Shown here: positions 9,022-18,789 of the stretch, one piece after another
How positions within the stretch are numbered: position 1 is the stretch's first letter
How the letters are laid out: every line of letters starts with the position of its first letter
NCBI GenBank assembly: GCA_963822215.1
Contig: CAWGGX010000008.1
Location: forward strand, 310,001 to 374,000
Source of the DNA: Roseiarcus sp963822215
Lineage (GTDB): Bacteria > Pseudomonadota > Alphaproteobacteria > Rhizobiales > Beijerinckiaceae
Direction: 5' to 3'
DNA: 64,000 nt
The notes under the pieces: model-generated
Seen by the model: only the letters and a program-made list of their open reading frames with translations
What the model was told of the DNA's origin: nothing
Databases searched by the model: none
Translations under genes and position numbers: made by a program

Positions 9022-9936
9022 CTATCGCGCCGCCGCGGCTGTCGCCTTCCCATGGACGCGGTCGAGGGCGCCCCGCTCGGCTGCGCGCGCCAGCCGTACA
9101 AAGTCTGCGATCTCCACCTCTTCCGCCCGCAGGGTCGGCTCGAGCCCGGCCGTGGCGAGCAGCGCCGCAGGGTCGAGTCCGCCAGCGGCGGCGAAGCCTT
9201 TTATGGACTGGCGGAGCATCTTGCGCCGTTGCCCGAACGCCGCCTGGGTCGCGGCGGTGAGCAGGCGCGGGTCGCAAGGGTCCGGCGCGGCGCGCGGCAG
9301 GAGCTCGACCACGCTGGAGACGACCTTGGGGGACGGGGTGAAGGCGGCCGGCGGCACGTCGAACAGGATCCGCGCCCGCGTGCGCCAGCCGGCCAGCACG
9401 GCGAGCCGACCGTAATCGGCGCGCTCGGCCGGCGTCGCGACGATGCGCAGCGCGACCTCGCGTTGGAACATCAGCGTCAGGCGATCGAAGAACGGCGGCC
9501 AGGGCTCGGACTCGAGCCAGCCGGTCAAGAGGCGCGTGCCGATGTTGTACGGGAGATTGGCGCAGATGCGGATCGGCGACCCGCCGGCCCTGGCGACCAG
9601 CGTTTCGGGCGCGACGGTCAGGGCGTCGGCCGCGATGACCTCGAGGCGGCCCGGCCACCGGGCGCCGATCTCGGCGAGCGCCGGCAGCGCGCGCTCGTCG
9701 CGCTCGATGGCGATGACCGTCCTGGCGCCTTCGGCCAGCAACGCCCGGGTAAGGCCTCCGGGGCCGGGTCCGACCTCGACCACGGTGACCCCGGCAAGCG
9801 GCCCGGCCGCGCGCGCAATCCTGGCCGTGAGGTTGAGGTCGAAGAGGAAATTCTGGCCGAGCGCCTTGCGGGCGTCCAGGCCGCAGCGCGCCACAACCTC
9901 GCGCAACGGCGGCAGCCCGTCGGACGCCAGGGTCAT
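9022..9936 (-). CDS. rsmA: 16S rRNA dimethyladenosine transferase
   Basis: 304 residues starting MTLASDGLPPLREVVARCGL. It shows the KsgA hallmarks: KALGQNFLFD, the SAM motif VEVGPGPGGLTRALL, and the catalytic ANLPYNIGT motif. It dimethylates two adjacent adenines near the 3' end of 16S rRNA during 30S maturation. Its ATG at 9936 overlaps the pdxA stop as ATGA. The longer open frame to 11250 is a shadow of pdxA. This is the last gene of the lptF-lptG-lptD-pdxA-rsmA run. Confidence 0.95.
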   Translation of the reverse strand: MTLASDGLPPLREVVARCGLDARKALGQNFLFDLNLTARIARAAGPLAGVTVVEVGPGPGGLTRALLAEGARTVIAIERDERALPALAEIGARWPGRLEVIAADALTVAPETLVARAGGSPIRICANLPYNIGTRLLTGWLESEPWPPFFDRLTLMFQREVALRIVATPAERADYGRLAVLAGWRTRARILFDVPPAAFTPSPKVVSSVVELLPRAAPDPCDPRLLTAATQAAFGQRRKMLRQSIKGFAAAGGLDPAALLATAGLEPTLRAEEVEIADFVRLARAAERGALDRVHGKATAAAAR

Positions 9937-10931
9937 CGCGTCAGCCGGTCGGCGAGCTTGAGCGCCGCGATCAGGCTCGCCGGATTGGCCACGCCGCGGC
10001 CCGCGATGTCGAATGCCGTGCCGTGATCGGGCGAGGTTCGCACGAACGGCAGGCCGAGGGTGACGTTGACGCCCCCGTCGAAGGCGAGCGTCTTCGCCGG
10101 GATCAGGCCCTGGTCGTGATACATGGTCAGCGCGACGTCGTAACGCGCCCGAGCCGCGGGGTGAAACATTGTGTCGGCGGGCAACGGACCGAATGCGTCG
10201 ATCCCTTCGGCGCGCAACGCCTCGATCGCCGGCGCGATGGTGGTGATCTCCTCGCGCCCCATCGCGCCGCCCTCGCCCGCGTGGGGATTGAGACCCGCGA
10301 CAGCGATGCGGGGTCTGGCGAGGCGGAACCGCGTCTTGAGATCGCGGTCGACCACCCGCGCCGTCTCGACGATCAGTTCGCGGGTCAGCGCGCCGGGCGC
10401 TTGCGAAAGCGCGATGTGAATGGTGACCGGCACGACCGCGAGCGCCTCGGACCAAATCATCATCACCGGAAATGCTCGCTCTCCCCAGGCGGAGGCAAGC
10501 GCCCCCAAATATTCGGTGTGGCCCGGAAAGCGAAATCCGGCCTGATAAAGCGTCGCCTTGGCGATCGGATTGGTGACGACCGCACGCGCCGCTCCGGTCC
10601 GCACCGCCGACACCGCGCGTTCGATCGATTCGAGCGTCGCAGGGGCGTTGGCGGCGTCGGGGAGCCCTGGTTCGGCCGCGACGGGATTGCCGAGCGGCGC
10701 GACGGGCAGGCCGCGGTCGATGACGGAGGCGGCGTTTTCGGGGTCCGTTTCGACGATCGGCGCGGCCCAGCCGAGGCGCTGAGCGGTTTCGGCGAGGCGA
10801 GCCGGCGACGCGAGAACGAAAAATGGGGCGTCGTCCGGCGCCCGCAGGCGCCAGGCGGCCAGCGCCAGTTCGAGGCCGATCCCCGCCGGATCGCCCATCG
10901 TCATCGCCAGCGGCGGACGTTCGCCCTTCAT
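9933..10931 (-). CDS. pdxA: 4-hydroxythreonine-4-phosphate dehydrogenase
   Basis: 332 residues from the ATG at 10931; a TTG two codons upstream is also possible. Family signatures are AMTMGDPAGIGLELALA at the N-terminus, FPGHTEYLG, GLNPHAGEGGAMG and DQGLIPAKTLAFDGGVN. It catalyses the NAD-dependent step before pyridoxal-phosphate ring closure by PdxJ. It is 30 bases downstream of lptD and overlaps rsmA. SurA, which commonly sits between lptD and pdxA, is absent here. Confidence 0.95.
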   Translation of the reverse strand: MKGERPPLAMTMGDPAGIGLELALAAWRLRAPDDAPFFVLASPARLAETAQRLGWAAPIVETDPENAASVIDRGLPVAPLGNPVAAEPGLPDAANAPATLESIERAVSAVRTGAARAVVTNPIAKATLYQAGFRFPGHTEYLGALASAWGERAFPVMMIWSEALAVVPVTIHIALSQAPGALTRELIVETARVVDRDLKTRFRLARPRIAVAGLNPHAGEGGAMGREEITTIAPAIEALRAEGIDAFGPLPADTMFHPAARARYDVALTMYHDQGLIPAKTLAFDGGVNVTLGLPFVRTSPDHGTAFDIAGRGVANPASLIAALKLADRLTR

Positions 10932-10961
10932 TGTCAAAACTCCGGCTGCAAAGCCCCGCCG

Positions 10962-13550
10962 TTACAGGCCGACGTTCCCCCGGAGGTCGCCGAGCGTCCG
11001 CAGAACGAGTTGGAACATCAGGGTCTGGTTGCGCGTCGCCGGCACATAGGTCAGCGGACCGCCGGCAAATTCCGGAAAAGCGGCTGGCGCGCTGGTGCTT
11101 GACGAATACCGCAGGGTCAGCGTCGTGCATTCGTCTTTGTAGCCGAGCCCCACTGAGTAGCCGACAGGATAAAAGACTGGCGTGTCTTCTCCGGGGATAT
11201 CGTAAAAGTGGCGCGAAATGTCGACTACCAGCGACCCGTCGACCGTCCAACGATCCTGGATTTTGTAGGAGGCGCTACCCGTCAGACCCTCGCGGGGATA
11301 CTCCCATCCCAGAGCCGGTTGGGCCGCATAAAGCGCGTAATCGAGGCTGCTGGACACGGGGCCGAGGTTCGCCTTGGCGATCGCGTCGAACCGGTCGAGT
11401 TGCAGCGTCGAGCTGTCGAACTGCTGCTTGCTCAGAAACGAGATCGAAGCCGAAGTCGGCTGGATCATTTCGCCGGCGACGAAATTGGAGAACTTTTTGT
11501 CGAGGCCGGAGTCCATGCCGGTATTGGCCATGTCGTAGAGCGTGTACGAATTCTGCCCCGCGACCTGGATCGATTCGCCGGCTACGAAGTTGGCGTGGCC
11601 GCCGTTGGCGAAATTGGCCGTGTACTGGAGACCGTAGTTGAGCCGCGTGCCGCCCTCGATGCGGTCGTAGCCTGAGAACTTGTTTAAGGCGAATAGGTTT
11701 GTTTCGTCGAACACGAGGCTCTGAGCGTCCTCGTTCGGCTGGATCCGGGGAATGACCTCGCTCGGACGGACAATGAATTGCGCGATCGGCGTGATCGTCT
11801 GGGAGCCCCACGAGTTCGTCAGCGCGAACGGATACTGGTACTCCAGTCCGAAGCCCGCCATGCCGCGGGCAAACGCGCCCTGATCGCCGCCCGAGAAGAA
11901 CGCCGCCTGGCTGGAGTTGGCGACCGTGCTCGTTCCGAGCCCGCTTGCGTAGGTGATCGAACCGGTCTCGTTGAGTGCGGTCTGCTCGCCGTCGAGGCGG
12001 GCAAACACGAACGGCTTCCACACCTCGCCATAGGGGTCGATGTAGCTGCGCTGCCAAGAGACCTGGCCAGAAGCGCGGGTGTAGTCGCCCGCGATGCTCC
12101 GGAGTATGCAGGAGCCAGGATAATAGGTGTTCACATATTTGTCGCCGACCGCCGTCTCGCAAACATTGTAAAGGTGGTAGGCGTTGTCGAACGTCTGCAG
12201 GCCGGTTGACTGGAACGCCGCGTTGCTCTGCGTGATATTGGTGATGTTGACGTCGACCGTCGCTTCGCCGCCGATCCCGTTGGAGCGATCGGCCGGAACC
12301 ATGAACACGCGATTGTAGTCGAATACCGGCACAGCCTCAGGCAGGGTGAGGTTGTCGTCGTTCGCCGTCGTGCCCTCGAAATGGTAGGCGCTGAGGTCGA
12401 AGAAGCTGTGGTCGGCCTGCCCGCGCAGATAAATCGACGAGACGATGTCCTGGAAATAGTAGTTGCTGAAGTCGATGCCCTGCAGCTTGTAATCGTTGGC
12501 GAAAAACTTGTCCGACAACCAGGTCCCGTCCCAGCCGAATTGCCAGTCCTGATTGAGGAAAAAGTTGCCTTTGGTTTCGACCGACCCCCGCATCCGCTGA
12601 TCGCCAGCGCCATAAGGATAGACGGGGAAGGCGCCGGGATCCTGTTCGTCGATGCCCGTCATCTTGATGCTGTACTGGCCGTTGGTCAGGCGCTGGCGCC
12701 AGTCGACCTCGCCGAGCAGCCCCTGCTTGGACAGGTAGGTCGGGATCAGAGTGAGATCGTAGTTCGGCGCGAGATTGATGAAATAGGGAATGCTTATTCC
12801 GTACCCAAGGTACCCCCCGGAAACGAACTGCGGCGCAAGCACTCCGGTCTGCTTGTTGACCGTCGAGTCCGGCGACGAGAAATACGGCATGTAGAAGACG
12901 GGAAAGCCCCAGACGAGCATCTGGGCGCCCTCGTAGTAGACCGTGTGGGTCTCCTGATTCTCGATGATCTTGGTCGCCCGGACCTGCCAGAACGGCGGCC
13001 GCTCGGGATGATCCTTACAGGGTTCGCAGGCGGTATAGGTTCCCTTCTCGAGTACGGTCACGTCGCCGTTCATGCGTTCGCCGCGGGGCGAGGTGAAGCG
13101 CGTCTTGTCGGAGGTCAGCGCCTGGACGCTGTCGATGAAGCCGTCGCGGAAATTCTCGCTGAGCTCGAACCGCGTCCCATAAACGACATCGCCGTGTTCG
13201 TCGGTCATCTTAGCGTGACCCTCGGCATAGACGCGCTTGGTCGCGCGGTCGTAAACGACACGGTCGGCCTGCAGGAGGCGGCCCTGGTAGAACAGCTGGA
13301 CCGACCCTTGCGCGGTCACGGTGTTCTTGTCCTTATCGTAGATCAGTTGGTCAGCGTCGATGACGAGCTTGTCGGGCGGCTTGGCGGGGGCGGACGCCGG
13401 GGGAGGCGTGACCGGCGCTGCTCTGGCGACCGTCGCTGACGACAGGCACAAAACTGCCAACGCCAACGCTGCCGCGCCCAGGGCCACGAGACGGGGCCAG
13501 GAACGCCGGCGCGAATTCCGCTCAGGCGAGGAGCTGACGGCGCAGCCCAT
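10962..13550 (-). CDS. lptD: LPS-assembly outer membrane protein LptD
   Basis: 862 residues from the ATG at 13550, which overlaps the lptG stop as TGATG. A signal peptide spans about residues 1-46. The OstA-like jellyroll follows at about 58-160, with DADQLIYDKDKNTVTAQG and DRVVYDRATKRVYAEGHAKM. The rest is the large LptD beta-barrel. A CEPCKDHPERPPFW segment supplies conserved cysteines. LptD inserts LPS at the cell surface with LptE. The open frame extends upstream to 14333 but that part is antisense-like shadow of lptG. Confidence 0.93.
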   Translation of the reverse strand: MGCAVSSSPERNSRRRSWPRLVALGAAALALAVLCLSSATVARAAPVTPPPASAPAKPPDKLVIDADQLIYDKDKNTVTAQGSVQLFYQGRLLQADRVVYDRATKRVYAEGHAKMTDEHGDVVYGTRFELSENFRDGFIDSVQALTSDKTRFTSPRGERMNGDVTVLEKGTYTACEPCKDHPERPPFWQVRATKIIENQETHTVYYEGAQMLVWGFPVFYMPYFSSPDSTVNKQTGVLAPQFVSGGYLGYGISIPYFINLAPNYDLTLIPTYLSKQGLLGEVDWRQRLTNGQYSIKMTGIDEQDPGAFPVYPYGAGDQRMRGSVETKGNFFLNQDWQFGWDGTWLSDKFFANDYKLQGIDFSNYYFQDIVSSIYLRGQADHSFFDLSAYHFEGTTANDDNLTLPEAVPVFDYNRVFMVPADRSNGIGGEATVDVNITNITQSNAAFQSTGLQTFDNAYHLYNVCETAVGDKYVNTYYPGSCILRSIAGDYTRASGQVSWQRSYIDPYGEVWKPFVFARLDGEQTALNETGSITYASGLGTSTVANSSQAAFFSGGDQGAFARGMAGFGLEYQYPFALTNSWGSQTITPIAQFIVRPSEVIPRIQPNEDAQSLVFDETNLFALNKFSGYDRIEGGTRLNYGLQYTANFANGGHANFVAGESIQVAGQNSYTLYDMANTGMDSGLDKKFSNFVAGEMIQPTSASISFLSKQQFDSSTLQLDRFDAIAKANLGPVSSSLDYALYAAQPALGWEYPREGLTGSASYKIQDRWTVDGSLVVDISRHFYDIPGEDTPVFYPVGYSVGLGYKDECTTLTLRYSSSTSAPAAFPEFAGGPLTYVPATRNQTLMFQLVLRTLGDLRGNVGL

Positions 13551-14626
13551 CAACCATCCTCTTGGTGCAGCAACACGTATACGCCAAACAAGCACCCAAC
13601 GAGCCCCGGCGACCAGCCCGCCGCGACTGGATCGATGAAGCCAGCCTCGCCGAGATCGTTGATCACTTTGGTCGCCACATAAAGCACGAACCCGGCCGCG
13701 ACGCCACCGGAAACCATGACCTCCACGCCACCCATTCGGAAGAATCTTAATGAAAAGCAAGCGGCCACCAGAACCATGGCCGCGAGCAAGACGGGACGCG
13801 CGAGAAGCTCTTGAAATTTCAAACGATAAGCGGTGGCGTCGAGTCCTGCCTTGGCCGTCTGCTCGGCGAGCCCCGGCAGCCTCCAGAACGACACTGTCTC
13901 GGGCGCCGCGAAAGCCTGGGCGACATCCTGGCGATTGAGACTGCTCGCCAGCAGATAGGTCGAGGCGGGAACCGTCTCGAAGCCCGGCGTGACGACCTTG
14001 GCGTCGTGCAGTTCCCAGTAGCCGTCGTGCAGGTCGCCCGACGCGGCGTCGACCCGCTCGATAAAATTCCCCTGATCGTCGAAGTTGAACACCTCGACGC
14101 CTTGAAGATGGGTTCCTTCCGCCTCCTTGCCTTGCGCGTGGATGATCGCCTGTCCGTCGACGCTCTTTTGCCGGAGCCACAGATCGCCCCACGGATTCGA
14201 TCGGCCGCCGAAAACGCCGTTTTCGATCTCGTCCGACCTCTGCTTCATCCAGGCGGATGTCGGATTGTAGGCGGTGACGGAGACGACTCCGATCATCGCG
14301 ATGACCAGGACCGGTGGCGCGAGAATCTGCCACACAGAGACGCCCGCGGCTCGCGCCACGACCAACTCGAGCTTGCGGGAGAGGTTGAGAAACGCAATCA
14401 TCGAGCCAAACAGCACGGCGAATGGCAGCGCCTGTTCGGCGACCGTTGGCGTGCGCAGGAACGAAAGGAGCGCCATCAGCGGCGCGGTCGCCTTGGGCGC
14501 GTCGCCCGAACGGCGCAGCATCTCGACAAGATCGACGGCGTAGATGAGCGCGAACACGAAAGCGAAGGCCGCCAGGACCGTGCGCGCGAATCGGCCGGCT
14601 AGGTAGAGCGAGAACGTGCGGCCCAT
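13550..14626 (-). CDS. lptG: LPS export ABC transporter permease LptG
   Basis: 358 residues of the YjgP/YjgQ family, with three N-terminal membrane helices, a periplasmic jellyroll domain at about residues 125-265 and three C-terminal helices. With LptF and LptB it extracts LPS from the inner membrane. Its ATG at 14626 overlaps the lptF stop as TAATG, and its stop overlaps the lptD start. The second gene of the lpt pair is typically LptG, and the MLRRSGDAPKATAP loop fits. Confidence 0.92.
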   Translation of the reverse strand: MGRTFSLYLAGRFARTVLAAFAFVFALIYAVDLVEMLRRSGDAPKATAPLMALLSFLRTPTVAEQALPFAVLFGSMIAFLNLSRKLELVVARAAGVSVWQILAPPVLVIAMIGVVSVTAYNPTSAWMKQRSDEIENGVFGGRSNPWGDLWLRQKSVDGQAIIHAQGKEAEGTHLQGVEVFNFDDQGNFIERVDAASGDLHDGYWELHDAKVVTPGFETVPASTYLLASSLNRQDVAQAFAAPETVSFWRLPGLAEQTAKAGLDATAYRLKFQELLARPVLLAAMVLVAACFSLRFFRMGGVEVMVSGGVAAGFVLYVATKVINDLGEAGFIDPVAAGWSPGLVGCLFGVYVLLHQEDG

Positions 14627-15744
14627 TATGCGCGGCTTGCCGAGAGGCGCCGCATCGGCGCGGAAAACAGCCTCTGGCGAAAGATCACAGCCAGTCCGCC
14701 GAGAATGGCCGCGATCGGGATCGCCCAGACGAAAAAGGCCGCCCCTGGGTCGCCGACGGTCAGCGTTGTCGCGGCGATGCCGAGACCGCGTATGGCGATG
14801 AAGGCGAGAATGGCGCCGCCGATGGCCACTCCGCGTCCCTGCCGGGTCGTGCGCGCCTCTCCAAGAGCGGCGAAAGCGATCAGGCCGGCGACGAGCGCAT
14901 AAAACGGACTCGCCAGCCGATCGAGCAGCTCGCTGCGAATGTGGCCCGCCATGGCGGCGTCCGCCCGGTCTTCCGCGCCGGGCCTCATCAATTCGGCGGT
15001 GCTGCGCTCGCGCGGCCGCTTCACTGCGGCGATCGCCTGGGAGAACTGAGACAGGTCGATCGTGTAACTGTCGAACGTCACCATCGCGGAATCGCCCGCC
15101 GCTTGCGGCCGCAGGAGAACCCCCTTGTTCAGCTGCAGGTAGCTCGAGCCGTCCTTTTCCACGGTCTTACCGGCCTCGGCGATATAGGTCGAGACGTGCG
15201 CAGGATCGCGGCGGTCCTGCATGAAGACGCCGCGCAGCGCCCCGTCGGGCGTGCGCTCGCGATAGTGGAAGACGAAGCCGAACGTCAGGTCGTTGAACGC
15301 GCCGGGGCGGGCGAAATTGGAGATGAAGTCGGCGCGGATGAAGGTCGTCAAGTTCTCGATCGCGCCAAAGCTCCAGGGGAGGACTTGAACATAGATCGCC
15401 GCCACGATGGCGAACACGGCGACCGAGAGCGCGATCGTCGGACGCAGGAGCCGGGCCGGCGACACGCCGGCGGCGGCCATCACGACGAGCTCGCTGTCAC
15501 CGTTCAGCTTGTTCAGAGTGTAGAGAATCCCGGCGAACAGGGCGACCGGAGCGATGACCGCGATTAGGGAAGGCAGCGCGAGCCCGGTCATCAGCAAAAA
15601 AATGAGGATTGTCTGACCCTTGCTGGTCAGGAGGTCGATCTGACGCAGCGCCTGGGTGATCCAGATGACGGCCGTCAGCACGACGAGCCCGGTAATGAAA
15701 GCCGTAGCCTCGGTTCTCAGAACGTAGCGCTCAATTCGACCCAT
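14626..15744 (-). CDS. lptF: LPS export ABC transporter permease LptF
   Basis: 372 residues starting MGRIERYVLRTEATAFITGL. It has the six-helix YjgP/YjgQ layout with a periplasmic domain at about 130-270. It is the first gene of the minus-strand lpt operon, and its promoter must lie in the 244-base divergent region shared with pepA. It is the partner of LptG in the inner-membrane LptBFG complex. Confidence 0.92.
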   Translation of the reverse strand: MGRIERYVLRTEATAFITGLVVLTAVIWITQALRQIDLLTSKGQTILIFLLMTGLALPSLIAVIAPVALFAGILYTLNKLNGDSELVVMAAAGVSPARLLRPTIALSVAVFAIVAAIYVQVLPWSFGAIENLTTFIRADFISNFARPGAFNDLTFGFVFHYRERTPDGALRGVFMQDRRDPAHVSTYIAEAGKTVEKDGSSYLQLNKGVLLRPQAAGDSAMVTFDSYTIDLSQFSQAIAAVKRPRERSTAELMRPGAEDRADAAMAGHIRSELLDRLASPFYALVAGLIAFAALGEARTTRQGRGVAIGGAILAFIAIRGLGIAATTLTVGDPGAAFFVWAIPIAAILGGLAVIFRQRLFSAPMRRLSASRA

Positions 15745-15988
15745 CGCCGCCGCTTTGTTGCGCGCGGGCAGCGCGCCAGTTCAGTCGCCAAAAGCGCCTA
15801 TCCCGGCCGGATCGCCGTGACAAGGCTGGGGTTCCCAAGCCGGTACGCCGGCCTCATGCCCGCCCGCTCAATGGCGGTCAATCGCGGCATCTTGTTGACG
15901 GGCCCGGTAAACGCCCGATATCTCGACGCTGGCGACTTTTCCGCGCGCCACACAGAGATTCGCCTCCGGACATGGGACCGCGTTGAAC
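15745..15988. promoter_or_regulatory. Divergent promoter region lptF / pepA
   Basis: About 244 bases separate the two divergent starts. The region must carry promoters for the lpt operon and pepA. No clear -35/-10 pair or operator could be defined by eye. Confidence 0.45.
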
Positions 15989-17488
15989 ATGAGCGCTGCC
16001 GTCAAGATTTCCTTTGGCCCCCTTGCGGCGCCCAAAGGCAGCGCCTTTGTCGTCTTCGTCGGGGCCGACATGAAGCCGGCCGCCGCGGTGACCGTAGAGG
16101 TCGGCGATCTCGAGCCGCTGATCCGCGCGGCCGCCAAGGCCGCGAATTTCAAGGGGGCGCAGCGCACGGCGCTGGACATCCTCGCGCCCTCCGGCCTCGA
16201 TGCGCCGCGGCTCGTCGTTGTCGGCGTCGCGCCGGGCAAAGACAACGCGCCGCTGGATTTCATAATGCTCGGCGGATTCGTTTTCGGCAAACTCACGGGC
16301 GCCAGCAAGGTCGAAGTGGCGCTTGAGGCGCCGGCGGGGTCGTGGGACGGCGCCGCGGCCGCGGATTTCGCGCTCGGCCTCAGGCTGCGCGGCTATAAGT
16401 TCGACAAGTACAAGACGCGCAAGAACGAGACCGACGAAAAGAGCGACGGCGCGCCGGAATTCCTCGTCGGCGCCGGCCCTGTCGCTGCGGTCCGCGCCGC
16501 CGCTCACGAGCGTTTCGCCGTCGCCGAAGGGGTCGAGATCGCCCGCGACCTGGTGAACGAGCCGCCGAACGTGCTGTTTCCGGCCGAATTCGCCGATCGA
16601 GCCCGGGCCCTGGAGAAGCTCGGCGTCCAGGTTACCGTTCTCGACGAGAAGGCGATCGCGAAGCTCGGCATGAACGCCCTCCTCGGCGTGGGGCGCGGAT
16701 CGGCCCGGGACAGCCGCCTTGTCGCCATGCGGTGGAACGGAGCGCGCGCCAAGCGCGCCAGGCCGGTCGCCGTTCTCGGCAAGGGCGTGTGCTTCGATTC
16801 GGGCGGCCTCTCGATCAAGCCGGCAGCCGGCATGGAGGACATGAAGGGCGACATGGGCGGGGCGGCCTGCGTGGTCGGCCTCCTGCACGCGCTGGCGGCC
16901 CGAAAGGCGAGGGCCAACGTCGTCGGCGTCATCGGGCTGGTCGAGAACATGCCTGACGGGGACGCGATCCGGCCCGGCGACATTCTCACCTCGATGTCAG
17001 GGCAGACGATCGAGATCGTCAACACCGACGCCGAGGGCCGACTTGTCCTGTCGGACGCGCTCTGGTACGCCCAGGAGACGTTCAAGCCGCGCCTGATGAT
17101 CGACCTCGCCACCCTGACTGGCGCGATCATGGTCGCGCTCGGGCACGAATATGCGGGCCTGTTCTCCAACAATGACGAGCTCGCCCAGAAGATCGCCGCG
17201 GCCGGCGAGGCGACGGGCGAAAAAGTCTGGCGCATGCCGCTCGGCCAACCCTATGACAAGCTGATCGATTCCAAGTTCGCCGACATGAAGAACACGGGCG
17301 GGCGCCACGGCGGGTCGATCACCGCGGCCCAATTCCTGCAACGGTTCGTTAAGGATACGCCGTGGGCGCATCTCGACGTCGCCGGCGTCGCCATGGGTTC
17401 GCCATCCTCGGACATCAATCCGTCTTGGGGCTCCGGCTGGGGCGTCAGACTATTGAATCGTCTTATCGCCGACTCCTATGAGGATTAG
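15989..17488 (+). CDS. pepA: Leucyl aminopeptidase (M17)
   Basis: 499 residues from the ATG at 15989, with a TTG two codons upstream possible. The M17 catalytic domain shows GKGVCFDSGGLSIKP, MKGDMGGAA and the metal-binding NTDAEGRLVLSDAL signature at about residue 345. It is a cytosolic hexameric dinuclear-metal aminopeptidase that removes N-terminal residues from peptides. It is followed closely by a secreted protein gene and holC. The pepA-holC neighbourhood is common in alphaproteobacteria. Confidence 0.94.
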   Translation: MSAAVKISFGPLAAPKGSAFVVFVGADMKPAAAVTVEVGDLEPLIRAAAKAANFKGAQRTALDILAPSGLDAPRLVVVGVAPGKDNAPLDFIMLGGFVFGKLTGASKVEVALEAPAGSWDGAAAADFALGLRLRGYKFDKYKTRKNETDEKSDGAPEFLVGAGPVAAVRAAAHERFAVAEGVEIARDLVNEPPNVLFPAEFADRARALEKLGVQVTVLDEKAIAKLGMNALLGVGRGSARDSRLVAMRWNGARAKRARPVAVLGKGVCFDSGGLSIKPAAGMEDMKGDMGGAACVVGLLHALAARKARANVVGVIGLVENMPDGDAIRPGDILTSMSGQTIEIVNTDAEGRLVLSDALWYAQETFKPRLMIDLATLTGAIMVALGHEYAGLFSNNDELAQKIAAAGEATGEKVWRMPLGQPYDKLIDSKFADMKNTGGRHGGSITAAQFLQRFVKDTPWAHLDVAGVAMGSPSSDINPSWGSGWGVRLLNRLIADSYED

Positions 17489-17514
17489 GGTGGGGCAGGG
17501 TCTGGGAGATCAGG

Positions 17515-18051
17515 ATGCGGCTTCGTTCGACGGTCTTGGCGCTCGCGCTCGCCGGATGGAGCGCGGGCGCTGAGCCTGCTTGGGCGATCGCGGGTTGCGA
17601 CGCCTTCTCCGCAGCGCTCAGGACGGCTGCGAGCGACATGGGAGTCGATTTCTCGCGCGCTATCGTCGTGTCGCGCACCCGGTCCGACGCCAGCGTCTTC
17701 GATGTCACCACCCGGGCGGATGTCGACGGGACGCTGAGCTGCCGGGGCGACGAGTTCATACGATTCGAGGCCCGCATCGGCGAGCCCGCCAACGCCCGCA
17801 CCTCGACCAATTTCGAGCGCTTCCAGGCGGCGGCGTTGAAAGCCGCGCTCGGCTGGGATGCGGCGAAGAGCCACGGCGTGCTCAAGGGCATGAGCGCCGA
17901 CGCGCGCGAGTACCTCGCCGCCTCCCGCCAACGCGGCGACGTCTATATCGCCGGCAAGACCGAGGAGCACATGCCGGGCAGCGTGTCGCTCGGCCTGATG
18001 GCGACCGAATCGGACCGGACCTTCGTGATCGTCGGCCCGGCCGGCGAATAG
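17515..18051 (+). CDS. Secreted hypothetical protein between pepA and holC
   Basis: 178 residues with a signal peptide of about 24 residues, ending ...AEPAWA. The mature part has two cysteines (GCDAF and LSCRG) that could form a disulfide. No family is recognised with confidence. It begins 26 bases after pepA and ends 13 bases before holC, so it is co-transcribed with them. The context does not reveal a role. Confidence 0.8.
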   Translation: MRLRSTVLALALAGWSAGAEPAWAIAGCDAFSAALRTAASDMGVDFSRAIVVSRTRSDASVFDVTTRADVDGTLSCRGDEFIRFEARIGEPANARTSTNFERFQAAALKAALGWDAAKSHGVLKGMSADAREYLAASRQRGDVYIAGKTEEHMPGSVSLGLMATESDRTFVIVGPAGE

Positions 18052-18064
18052 ATCGGGACGCGCT

Positions 18065-18517
18065 TTGAGCGAATTCCGCTTCCACCATTGCGAGCGGCGG
18101 CGCGTCGACCAGGCGCTTCCCGCGCTCGTCGAAGGGCTCTACGCCGAGGGCCGGCGGGTCGTCGTCCGCGCGCCGTCGAAGGAGATGGCGGATGCGCTGA
18201 GCGACCGGTTGTGGACGTATGACGACGCGAGCTTTTTGCCTCATGGCGGGCCGGGCGATGGCGATCCGGCGACTCAGCCGATCTTCCTGACCGATCGGAT
18301 CGAAAACCCGAACGTCGCGACAGTTCTCGTGCTCCTCGCGGGCGCCGAGACGAGCCCCGACGACGCCGCCTTCCTCGTCGCGATTCGCCTCTTCGATGGC
18401 CGCGACGCGGAGGCGATCGGCGAGGCGCGGCGCGAGTGGAAGCGCCTGAAGGACGACGGCGCCGCGCTCAGCTACTGGCGCGAGGGGGACGAGGGCGGCT
18501 GGGAGAAGGCGCGCTGA
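18065..18517 (+). CDS. holC: DNA polymerase III chi subunit
   Basis: 150 residues matching the HolC family, with FHHCERRRVDQALPALVEGL at the N-terminus, QPIFLTDRIENPN in the middle and AREEWKR-like helices at the end. Chi links the clamp loader to single-stranded-DNA-binding protein through psi and SSB. It starts with TTG at 18065. It follows pepA and a secreted protein in one run. Confidence 0.9.
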   Translation: MSEFRFHHCERRRVDQALPALVEGLYAEGRRVVVRAPSKEMADALSDRLWTYDDASFLPHGGPGDGDPATQPIFLTDRIENPNVATVLVLLAGAETSPDDAAFLVAIRLFDGRDAEAIGEARREWKRLKDDGAALSYWREGDEGGWEKAR

Positions 18518-18789
18518 GGGCGGCGCCGTTTCCGACCCCGAGTGCGCGATTTCGGACGCTTGCGGCGCCATTTGCGAGTTGGCCGAGTGCGGCGAGCGAC
18601 GGACCCGCGGTCCTCTTCAACCGACGTCTACAGCAGTCAACAACTTCGGCGCACGACTTGGCGCACGGATAGGACGGTGGGGTCTTTGTAAGGAGTTCAG
18701 GGACAGATGATCGACGCTGCCATCTCGAGGATCGGTCGCGCCGTTCAAATTCCATCGCAAGGGCCGACGCCACATTCCGCGTCGGCGGC

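Noticed and set aside
8401..10026. 541-residue plus-strand frame
   Set aside because: Antisense to rsmA and the hypothetical gene; no family motifs and no ribosome binding site.
9937..11250. N-terminal extension of the rsmA frame to 742 residues
   Set aside because: The extension overlaps pdxA and lptD in another frame and reads as arginine-rich noise; rsmA starts at the ATGA overlap.
13551..14333. N-terminal extension of the lptD frame
   Set aside because: It overlaps lptG, and the signal peptide begins only at 13550.
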